Below, one piece after another: positions 1 to 5,193 of a stretch of 5,378 nt of DNA. Below the pieces are notes generated by a model, which was given only the letters and a program-made list of their open reading frames with translations, did not search any database and was not told where the DNA came from. The stretch's first letter is position 1. Each line of letters starts with the position of its first letter. This DNA is from Actinomycetota bacterium (GTDB lineage Bacteria > Actinomycetota > Actinomycetes > Nanopelagicales > Nanopelagicaceae): NCBI GenBank assembly GCA_009700365.1, contig WLME01000085.1:1-5378 (forward strand), written 5' to 3'. The position numbers and the translations under genes are program-made.

Positions 1-305
1 ATGGCGACACCATCGTCGTACGTGCTGCTAATCAACAAGAATCGCGTTCACCAAACCTCGAACTCTTTATCCTCGGCGGGCAGCCAATCAAAGAACCCGT
101 TGCATGGATGGGCCCATTCGTTATGAATACAAAGCGTGAAGTACTGCAGGCATTTGAAGATTTCCAGAAGGGTCTCTTGGGTTCGATTCCAGCGATCTAT
201 AAGGAAGATGCCAAGAAGCCCGAGAAGACTTTACATCGCACAGATAAGTTATCTGGAGAAATTCTCGATGTGCATGGAGCTCCAACAGAGCTACAAGAGG
301 GATAA
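1..305 (+). CDS. Pirin-family protein, C-terminal part (5' truncated)
   Basis: The reading frame is open from base 3 to the TAA at 303-305, giving 100 visible residues; the start lies outside the window. The segment reading ELFILGGQPIKEPVAWMGPF followed by VMNT and a helix with AFEDFQKG is the classic C-terminal cupin signature of pirins (GG-P-I-EPV---GPFVMNT, then a helix ending in the FQ-G box). Pirins are two-domain cupins with an iron site in the N-terminal domain, which is not visible here. Bacterial members are variously linked to redox sensing, quercetin oxidation or metabolic regulation, so no specific role can be given. The last roughly 35 residues, after SIPAIY, form a charged tail. 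No terminator is evident between it and the next gene 66 bases downstream. Family assignment is firm; function is not. Confidence 0.9.
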   Translation, partial: GDTIVVRAANQQESRSPNLELFILGGQPIKEPVAWMGPFVMNTKREVLQAFEDFQKGLLGSIPAIYKEDAKKPEKTLHRTDKLSGEILDVHGAPTELQEG

Positions 306-336
306 GGATCGCCTTCGCAATTCAAGAAAAAATCAC

Positions 337-365
337 TTCACTAAATATCCAAATTCTCATACCCT
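337..365 (+). promoter_or_regulatory. Putative promoter of the VOC-family gene (leaderless type)
   Basis: A -10-like hexamer TACCCT (360-365, TANNNT pattern) lies exactly 6 bases before the ATG at 372. A -35-like TTCACT (337-342, four of six matches to TTGACA) sits 17 bases upstream of it. No Shine-Dalgarno sequence precedes the ATG, so transcription may begin at or next to the start codon. This is pattern reading only; the gene could instead be read through from the pirin gene. Confidence 0.4.
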
Positions 366-371
366 TGCACA

Positions 372-749
372 ATGCTAAGACTTCAATGCCTCACCGTCGA
401 TGCGCATAATCCAAAAGCACTCGCTGAATTTTGGGCAGAGGTTTTAGGATGGTCAATCGGTGAAGATGGCGATGACATTGGTTGGTGGATCGAGAGGGAA
501 TTAGGCGATCCTAAGAAAACTGGCTTTCCTGACATTCTCTTCCTCAAAGTTCCAGATTCAAAGATTGTGAAGAATAGATTGCACTTGGATCTTCGCCCTG
601 ATGATCAAGCAGCCGAGGTTGCGCGTCTTGAAAAATTAGGTGCGAAAAAAATTGAGATTGGTCAATCAGCTGATCCAGATACAACATGGGTAGTCATGGC
701 AGATCCCGAAGGTAATGAGTTCTGCATCTTGCGGGAAAGAAAAGAATGA
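372..749 (+). CDS. VOC superfamily glyoxalase-like protein (Glyoxalase_6 type)
   Basis: This 125-residue protein matches the small actinobacterial glyoxalase-like group in length and landmarks: an N-terminal strand and helix with ALAEFWAEVLGW (residues 16-27), a central KNRLHLDLRPDD (67-78), and a C-terminal WVVMADPEGNEFCIL (106-120). This gives the paired beta-alpha-beta-beta-beta modules of the vicinal oxygen chelate fold. H71 and E116 sit where VOC enzymes often place metal ligands, but the first-strand histidine of true glyoxalase I is absent, so lactoylglutathione lyase activity should not be assumed. The substrate is unknown; relatives are mostly uncharacterised. The ATG at 372 is chosen because it begins just before the conserved first strand and has a -10-like box at the expected leaderless spacing. 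It follows the pirin gene by 66 bases and is convergent with pntB. Confidence 0.88.
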   Translation: MLRLQCLTVDAHNPKALAEFWAEVLGWSIGEDGDDIGWWIERELGDPKKTGFPDILFLKVPDSKIVKNRLHLDLRPDDQAAEVARLEKLGAKKIEIGQSADPDTTWVVMADPEGNEFCILRERKE

Positions 750-755
750 GTGGTC

Positions 756-795
756 GGGGTTAGCCGCCGAACTTAGCGGAAGCCCTTACTTTTCA
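756..795 (+). terminator. Probable terminator after the VOC gene
   Basis: An imperfect stem pairs GGG (756-758) with CCC (783-785), TT (760-761) with AA (780-781) and CCGC (764-767) with GCGG (776-779), around an 8-base loop. There is one mismatch and a two-base bulge. It is followed on the plus strand by the T-rich stretch TTACTTTTC. It lies 7 bases after the VOC stop codon, between convergent genes. The minus-strand side has no T-run, so it would serve the plus-strand unit. Confidence 0.45.
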
Positions 796-811
796 ATCTA
801 TCTTCTCTTTA

Positions 812-2221
812 TTAGAGAGCTTTGAGCGCAGAGACAACCTTTGTCAGTGAAGCTTTGGCATCACCAAAGAGCAACATGGTCTTTGGATCATAGAGAAGTT
901 CATTCTCGATTCCAGCAAAACCAGGGCGCATTGAGCGTTTTAAGAAGATGATGTTGGCTGCATGATTTACTTCAAGAATTGGCATTCCATAGATTGGGCA
1001 ACCTGGTGTTGTCTGCGCTGCTGGGTTTACGACGTCATTGGCACCGATAACGATTGCAACATCTGTCTGACCGAATGTTGGGTTAACTTCATCCATCTCA
1101 GCTAGCTGATCGTAAGGAACATTTGCTTCTGCAAGAAGTACATTCATATGCCCCGGCATACGTCCTGCAACTGGGTGAATTCCATAAGCAACATCGATGC
1201 CCTTAGAGATCATCAAATCTGCAAGCTCGCGCACTGTGTGCTGCGCCTGCGCAACAGCAAGTCCGAAGCCAGGAACGATGACAACTCGGCGGGCATAGTT
1301 AAGAAGAATGGCAACATCATCAGCAGAACCTGAACGCACAGGGCGTTCTTCGGCAGTGCCTGATGCTTCTTGTGGCTTTGCAGTAAATGCGCCGAAGAGT
1401 GTGCCAAAGAGTGAACGGCCCATTGCCTCTGCCATCAAGCGAGTAAGGATTGTCCCTGAAGCACCAACCAACGTTCCGGCGATGATCAGAAGCGTTGAAG
1501 AGAGCACATAACCACTTGCTGCAACGGTAAGACCAGTGAATGCGTTGAGAAGTGAGATAACGATTGGAACATCTGCTCCACCGACTGGAAGTACGAAGAG
1601 CACACCGAAGAGAAGCGAAAGCACTGCAAGTACGAGAAGTGGTGTTGTTCCCAGCGCCGTGACAACCCACACTGAAACTCCGAGAACTGCAACAAGAGTC
1701 CCGGCAATTACAAAACGTCCGCCAGGGAAGACAACAGGACGTGTAGTCATCAGCTCTTGGAGCTTCATAAAGGTAATGATTGAACCGCTGAAAGAGACAC
1801 AGCCAACGACAACGGTAAATACTGTGAAGATAACTTCTGCTGTCGTGGCTTCTGCGCCGAGGTTGAGATATTCAACGATTGCTACGAGAGCAGCTGCGCC
1901 ACCACCAACACCGTTAAAGAGTGCAACAAGCTGAGGCATCTGCGTCATTTCAACTTTGCGAGCCGCTGGTACACCAATTACAAGACCGATCAGAATTGCG
2001 CCGATGATCCACCAGAAATTATTGAGTGGAAGTGAGTGACCTACCTCTTGACCATGAGTTGGTGTGACGTAGAGAAATACTGAAAGTGTGGCAACAGTTG
2101 CGCCAAATGCTCCGATGAGATTTCCGCGGCGTGCTGTCTTTGGATGTGAAAGACCTTTGAGAGCCAAGATAAATGCAACACCAGCGCCGAGGCCGATGAG
2201 GCTGTAGAGAGTGCTATTCAT
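812..2221 (-). CDS. pntB: NAD(P) transhydrogenase beta subunit PntB
   Basis: This 469-residue membrane subunit of proton-translocating transhydrogenase carries about nine membrane helices in its first roughly 270 residues (domain II) and the NADP(H)-binding domain III from about residue 300. Visible signatures are KGLSHPKTARRGN (22-34), KVEMTQMPQLVALF (89-102), GGADVPIVISLLN (214-226), then in domain III VPGFGLAVAQAQ (316-327), GIHPVAGRMPGHMN (347-360), VIGANDVVNPAA (391-402), KRSM (428-431) and GDAKAS (453-458). With PntAA and PntAB it couples proton entry to hydride transfer from NADH to NADP+. Length is close to that of E. coli PntB (about 460 residues). Asn103 occupies the position of E. 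coli His91. The start overlaps the pntAB stop as TAATG and has a good ribosome-binding site, which fixes it. It is the last gene of the operon. Confidence 0.98.
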   Translation of the reverse strand: MNSTLYSLIGLGAGVAFILALKGLSHPKTARRGNLIGAFGATVATLSVFLYVTPTHGQEVGHSLPLNNFWWIIGAILIGLVIGVPAARKVEMTQMPQLVALFNGVGGGAAALVAIVEYLNLGAEATTAEVIFTVFTVVVGCVSFSGSIITFMKLQELMTTRPVVFPGGRFVIAGTLVAVLGVSVWVVTALGTTPLLVLAVLSLLFGVLFVLPVGGADVPIVISLLNAFTGLTVAASGYVLSSTLLIIAGTLVGASGTILTRLMAEAMGRSLFGTLFGAFTAKPQEASGTAEERPVRSGSADDVAILLNYARRVVIVPGFGLAVAQAQHTVRELADLMISKGIDVAYGIHPVAGRMPGHMNVLLAEANVPYDQLAEMDEVNPTFGQTDVAIVIGANDVVNPAAQTTPGCPIYGMPILEVNHAANIIFLKRSMRPGFAGIENELLYDPKTMLLFGDAKASLTKVVSALKAL

Positions 2222-2520
2222 TATTCGCCTCCCTTGTCAGCAGATTTCTTCGGCTTAAACATTTCAAGCATTCTGTCTGTAACAACAAATCCACCGACCA
2301 TATTGATGGTGGCAAGAATGATTGCAGCAAGTGAGAGACCGAGTTCGAGATTGGTCTGGCTGTGATCGGCGACGATGATGGCGCCGACAAGGATGACGCC
2401 GTGAATTGCGTTGGCACCTGACATCAGTGGTGTGTGAAGGGTTGAAGAGACCTTCGAGACAACTTCAAACCCCACAAATACTGCGAGAACGAAGATTGAA
2501 ATGATTGCGATTGCATCCAT
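2221..2520 (-). CDS. pntAB: NAD(P) transhydrogenase subunit alpha part 2, PntAB
   Basis: This 99-residue protein is the small membrane part of the transhydrogenase alpha chain, equivalent to the C-terminal membrane region of the single-chain E. coli PntA. Three hydrophobic helices are visible (about residues 3-21, 38-52 and 58-80), carrying the family motifs LHTPLMSGANAI (28-39) and VGGFVVTDRMLEMF (75-88). It ends in a short lysine-rich tail. Three helices here plus nine in PntB give the 12-helix layout of the three-subunit enzymes known from Thermus-type organisms. It overlaps both neighbours by one base through TAATG junctions and has its own strong ribosome-binding site, so it should be made in step with PntAA and PntB. 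The start is fixed by that overlap and by the conserved length of the first helix. Confidence 0.96.
   Translation of the reverse strand: MDAIAIISIFVLAVFVGFEVVSKVSSTLHTPLMSGANAIHGVILVGAIIVADHSQTNLELGLSLAAIILATINMVGGFVVTDRMLEMFKPKKSADKGGE
2228..2235 (-). promoter_or_regulatory. Ribosome-binding site of pntB
   Basis: On the minus strand, AAGGGAGG ends 6 bases before the pntB ATG and lies inside the end of pntAB. It is a near-complete anti-16S match and, with the TAATG overlap, indicates translational coupling. Confidence 0.8.
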
Positions 2521-3650
2521 TAGAGGCTCCCTCCGGGCGTGTGCTTTGCACCGCCATGTGTGGTTGCTGACTTATCAATGATTTCATCGGTGAAATCGAT
2601 ATTGAGAGCAACTGGTGATCCATCTTTACTTGGCGTGGTCATCAAAGTAAGAAGATTGACAACGTTTCGTGAGTACAAGCTTGATGCGTGGAATGGGAGT
2701 TGGCTTGGAACATCTTTGCCACCCCAAATCTGAACTCCTTTGGCAGTTACAACAATCTCACCGGGCTTGGATCCTTCAACATTTCCGCCAGTTTCAGCAG
2801 CTAAGTCAACGATTATTGTTCCGGCTTCCATCGCATCGACCATCTGTGAAGTCATCAAACGAGGCGCTGTGCGACCCGGAACTGCGGCCGTTGTAATCAC
2901 CACATGCGATTTAGCAATATATGGAGTTAGAAGTTCGCGCTGTTTAGCTGCGCGCTCTTCGGTCATCTCGCGTGCGTAACCACCCGCACCTTCAAGCGCT
3001 TCAAGTTCAAGATTAATAAATGTGGCACCCATTGACTTCACTTCATCGGCAGATGAAGGACGAACATCGTATGCACTGACAACTCCACCAAGTCGTCGCG
3101 CTGTTGCAATCGCTTGCAATCCAGCGACGCCTGCGCCTAAGACTAAAACTTGAGCGGGTGTAACTGTTCCGGCAGCTGTCATAAGCATCGGAAAGAAACG
3201 TGGTGATAGTTCTGCTCCCACAAGTGCTGCCCGATATCCCGCACATAGTGCCTGCGAAGTCAGAGCATCCATTGATTGAGCGCGAGAAATACGTGGAACT
3301 AATTCAAGTGAGAATGCAGTTACTCCGGCATTTGCAGCCGCTTCAATTGAATCAACTGCGGTAACTGGTGAGAGGAAAGAGATTGTGACTGCGCCTTTCT
3401 TAAGGCTACTCATCTGTGCTGGAGTTAAAGAGGTAACTGAGAGAACGACGTCGGCATCACTGATGACATTGCCGCTCTTTACTGTCGCTCCTGCTGCTGT
3501 GAAGAGATCATCGGTGGCCTGTGAATGAACTCCGGCTCCAGATTCAATGACGACTTCATAACCTAGTCGCGTTAATTTATTGATGACATCTGGCACAAGC
3601 GCTACGCGCTTCTCACCATCTCTAATCTCTCTAGGAACGGCAACTCTCAT
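2520..3650 (-). CDS. pntAA: NAD(P) transhydrogenase subunit alpha part 1, PntAA (NAD-binding domain I)
   Basis: This 376-residue soluble subunit binds NAD(H). Its start, MRVAVPREI, aligns directly with known PntA and alanine dehydrogenase N-termini, which fixes the ATG. Key features are RISRAQSMDAL (120-130, the RQ loop contacting the nicotinamide), the Rossmann motif GAGVAGL (172-178) with D195 at the end of the second strand for the adenosine ribose, TTAAVPGRTAPRL (253-265), and VDLAAETGGN (281-290). Alanine dehydrogenase shares the fold and length, but the following pntAB and pntB genes and the RQ-loop sequence settle the assignment. In the complex, two domain I units sit on the cytoplasmic face and pass hydride to PntB domain III. 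The residue matching Rhodospirillum rubrum Ser138 is Thr131 here. It is the first gene of a three-gene operon, has no Shine-Dalgarno sequence, and lies 109 bases downstream of argF on the same strand. Confidence 0.97.
   Translation of the reverse strand: MRVAVPREIRDGEKRVALVPDVINKLTRLGYEVVIESGAGVHSQATDDLFTAAGATVKSGNVISDADVVLSVTSLTPAQMSSLKKGAVTISFLSPVTAVDSIEAAANAGVTAFSLELVPRISRAQSMDALTSQALCAGYRAALVGAELSPRFFPMLMTAAGTVTPAQVLVLGAGVAGLQAIATARRLGGVVSAYDVRPSSADEVKSMGATFINLELEALEGAGGYAREMTEERAAKQRELLTPYIAKSHVVITTAAVPGRTAPRLMTSQMVDAMEAGTIIVDLAAETGGNVEGSKPGEIVVTAKGVQIWGGKDVPSQLPFHASSLYSRNVVNLLTLMTTPSKDGSPVALNIDFTDEIIDKSATTHGGAKHTPGGSL
2527..2534 (-). promoter_or_regulatory. Ribosome-binding site of pntAB
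   Basis: The minus strand reads GGAGGGAG, ending 6 bases before the pntAB ATG, within the last codons of pntAA. The spacing and strength support the ATG at 2520 and coupled translation. Confidence 0.8.
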
Positions 3651-3657
3651 GCGCGTA

Positions 3658-3663
3658 AAGGTA
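3658..3663 (-). promoter_or_regulatory. Putative -10 element of the pnt operon (leaderless type)
   Basis: On the minus strand, TACCTT (TANNNT pattern) ends 7 bases before the pntAA ATG. No convincing -35 lies 16-18 bases upstream, and no Shine-Dalgarno sequence is present. The call rests on position and on the same arrangement at three other gene starts in the window. Confidence 0.45.
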
Positions 3664-3722
3664 CATGGTTAGACCTTGCAAGGCTATTCAAAAAGGTAAC
3701 GATTTACTGAGTGGTAATGCTC

Positions 3723-3765
3723 AATTAACCCCGTTTTTAGAAACTATCTTGGCTTCGAGTTAATT
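3723..3765 (-). repeat. Inverted repeat spanning the argF stop codon
   Basis: AATTAAC (3723-3729) and GTTAATT (3759-3765) are perfect complements separated by 29 bases, with the argF TAA inside the right arm. The loop is long and the arms are AT-rich, and no T-run follows on the minus strand, so it is a poor intrinsic terminator. It could be chance, or a processing or weak regulatory structure between argF and pntAA. Nothing else stands out in the 3651-3759 gap beyond the pnt -10 element. Confidence 0.25.
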
Positions 3766-4698
3766 ACCTTTAATCTCGCCACGAGTTAGGTGATAGAGCA
3801 GAGCCTGAATGGTTGTGCGGCGATGGAATGCCTCACGCCAAATTACAGATTTTGGTCCATCAATAACTGATGCTTCTACCTCTTCACCTCGATGGGCTGG
3901 AAGACAATGCATAAAGATGGAATCTTTCTCTGTCAGGTTCATTAAATTTTCAGTAACTGCGAAAGGTGAGAGAGCTTTTATTTTTTCACTTCGCTCTGAT
4001 TCTGGATCGCCCATAGACATCCACACATCTGTATAGAGAACTGATGCGCCCTTAGCCGCAGCTTCTGCATCTGTTGTCACCTCAATTGTTGCACCACTCT
4101 TTGCTGCAATCTCTTTCGCCTTCGCAACAACTGCTGCATCTGGTGCCCACTTGCCGTCGGGAGTAGCTGCGACAACATGAGCGCCCATTATTGCGCCCAT
4201 AATTAACCAAGCATGAGTCATATTGTTTCCATCGCCTAGGTAAACAAATTTGCGACCTGCGATATCGTTTCCAAAGTTTTCGCGAATTGTGACCCAATCC
4301 GCGAGCAACTGTGTCGGATGATCATCGTCAGTAAGTCCATTTATTACTGGGATTGAAGCTTCGGCGCCGAGCTCATCAACTTCAGATTGTTTGAAAGTTC
4401 GAATAATCAACGCATCGCAAAAACCACTGATGATTTTTGCAGTATCTGCAATCGTTTCTCCGCGACCGAGTTGAAGATCATCGCCGCGAATAAAGATAGG
4501 TGTCCCACCTAAGTGCGCCACCGCTGTTTCAGATGCAAGGCGCGTACGAGTCGAAGGCTTGGTCATGTAGATCGCAACGGTCTTATTGCTCAACGCTGTA
4601 TTGGAGCGGAGCGGATTCGAAGCAAAATCAGCTGCAGTATCCAGTAATAACTCGATATCGGCACGAGATAGGTGCTCTGTGCGCAGTAAGTCTTTCAT
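3760..4698 (-). CDS. argF: Ornithine carbamoyltransferase
   Basis: This 312-residue protein condenses carbamoyl phosphate with ornithine to give citrulline in arginine synthesis; it is cytoplasmic, and the family is typically trimeric. Motifs are in order: KPSTRTR (47-53, carbamoyl phosphate binding), HPTQ (127-130), YLGDGNNMTHA (153-163, ornithine side), DVWMSMG (224-230) and HCLPAHRGEEV (264-274). Length is typical. Two spots are unusual. The usual STRTR-SFE reads STRTRLASE, and the C-terminal box that in most family members is AENRxH is AFHRRT (290-295), keeping the arginine (R293) but not the asparagine and histidine. The SMG and HCLP motifs favour ornithine over aspartate as substrate. 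No other arginine gene is visible nearby. The ATG at 4698 gives the standard N-terminus and lies 6 bases after a -10-like TAGAAT, with no Shine-Dalgarno sequence. Confidence 0.95.
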   Translation of the reverse strand: MKDLLRTEHLSRADIELLLDTAADFASNPLRSNTALSNKTVAIYMTKPSTRTRLASETAVAHLGGTPIFIRGDDLQLGRGETIADTAKIISGFCDALIIRTFKQSEVDELGAEASIPVINGLTDDDHPTQLLADWVTIRENFGNDIAGRKFVYLGDGNNMTHAWLIMGAIMGAHVVAATPDGKWAPDAAVVAKAKEIAAKSGATIEVTTDAEAAAKGASVLYTDVWMSMGDPESERSEKIKALSPFAVTENLMNLTEKDSIFMHCLPAHRGEEVEASVIDGPKSVIWREAFHRRTTIQALLYHLTRGEIKGN

Positions 4699-4704
4699 TG
4701 TCAG

Positions 4705-4710
4705 ATTCTA
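4705..4710 (-). promoter_or_regulatory. Putative -10 element of argF (leaderless type)
   Basis: On the minus strand, TAGAAT (five of six matches to TATAAT) ends exactly 6 bases before the argF ATG. No clear -35 is seen at 17-18 bases and no Shine-Dalgarno sequence lies between, so a leaderless mRNA is likely. I could not recognise an arginine-repressor operator in the spacer. Confidence 0.6.
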
Positions 4711-4787
4711 CAGGGGGAAAGTTGCCTCATGATGCGGGATTCTTGCGGCTTAGAAAGGTGCGGTGGTGCAATTGCCATCTGCTCAGC

Positions 4788-4793
4788 GATAAT
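4788..4793 (+). promoter_or_regulatory. Putative -10 element of the DUF3039 gene (leaderless type)
   Basis: GATAAT (five of six matches to TATAAT) ends exactly 6 bases before the ATG at 4800. No Shine-Dalgarno sequence precedes that ATG. A perfect 8-base palindrome GCAATTGC (4768-4775) lies 12 bases upstream, where a repressor or the -35 region might be; no standard -35 is visible. Confidence 0.55.
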
Positions 4794-4799
4794 AACGCT

Positions 4800-5126
4800 A
4801 TGACTTTTCCGGTAGGGCGTGAAATTTACGCGGGAATTTTCGATCGCGGATTACCAACTCTCGATTCTCCTGTTGTGGACGCAGATACAGACACTCTGAC
4901 TCGTCCTGTTGAACAAGAAGATGATGGCGGGCACGATCGCTTTGCTCATTACATTAAGAAAGAGAAGATTGTTGAATCTGCAGTAACTGGAAAATCTGTC
5001 CGCGCGCTATGTGGAAAGAAGTGGGTTCCATCTCGCGATCCGCAGAAATATCCAATTTGCCCAATCTGCAAAGAGATTTATGAAGGTTTGAGCGAAGGTC
5101 CAAAAGATGGCGATCACGCAGAATAA
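4800..5126 (+). CDS. DUF3039 domain-containing protein
   Basis: This 108-residue protein belongs to the actinobacterial DUF3039 family, recognised by HDRFAHYIKKEKI (45-57), then ALCGKKWVPSRDPQKYPIC (69-87) and CPICKEIYEGL (87-97). H50, C71, C87 and C90 look like a zinc site, with CPIC as a knuckle. The first 40 residues are acidic and probably disordered. The role of the family is unknown; a small zinc-stabilised binding module is an inference from the cysteines. The open frame continues upstream to 4500, but that part is antisense to argF and has no family similarity. The ATG at 4800 gives the usual family length and is preceded by a -10-like box at leaderless spacing. The gene is divergent from argF and convergent with ssrA, so it appears to be a single-gene unit. 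Confidence 0.9.
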   Translation: MTFPVGREIYAGIFDRGLPTLDSPVVDADTDTLTRPVEQEDDGGHDRFAHYIKKEKIVESAVTGKSVRALCGKKWVPSRDPQKYPICPICKEIYEGLSEGPKDGDHAE

Positions 5127-5138
5127 ATCAAGCAGGTA

Positions 5139-5168
5139 AAGGTTTATCAGCTTCGCTGATTCAACCTT
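5139..5168. terminator. Hairpin between convergent DUF3039 gene and ssrA, possible bidirectional terminator
   Basis: AAGGTT (5139-5144) pairs with AACCTT (5163-5168), and ATCAGC (5146-5151) pairs with GCTGAT (5155-5160) around a TTC triloop, with a small T/TC internal loop between the two stems. That makes 12 paired positions in 30 bases. It lies 12 bases after the DUF3039 stop and 25 bases beyond the encoded end of tmRNA. Both flanks are only moderately T-rich, so intrinsic termination is plausible rather than certain. Confidence 0.55.
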
Positions 5169-5193
5169 CCCTTACTTATTGCGAAGTGCATTG

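Noticed and set aside
136..378. 80-residue open frame overlapping the pirin gene and reaching the VOC start
   Set aside because: It is out of frame with the clearly pirin-like sequence, and its translation is basic and unlike any family I recognise.
803..819. Small hairpin TCTCT/AGAGA over the pntB stop codon as a pnt terminator
   Set aside because: Only five base pairs plus one G-U pair, and no T-run follows on the minus strand, so it is too weak to call.
1536..1934. 132-residue open frame on the plus strand inside pntB
   Set aside because: It is a low-complexity Thr/Ala/Ser-rich shadow antisense to conserved pntB membrane helices, with no start signal of its own.
2520..3650. Alanine dehydrogenase as an alternative identity for the 376-residue protein
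   Set aside because: It shares the fold, but the RISRAQSMDAL loop and the overlapping pntAB and pntB genes identify the transhydrogenase alpha-1 subunit.
3664..3666. Alternative ATG 16 bases upstream of the pntAA start
   Set aside because: It is out of frame with pntAA and overlaps the proposed promoter; the start at 3650 matches family N-termini exactly.
4500..4799. Upstream extension of the DUF3039 reading frame, adding 100 residues
   Set aside because: Most of it is antisense to argF, has a cysteine- and serine-rich sequence without DUF3039 similarity, and the family is normally about 100 residues starting near the ATG at 4800.
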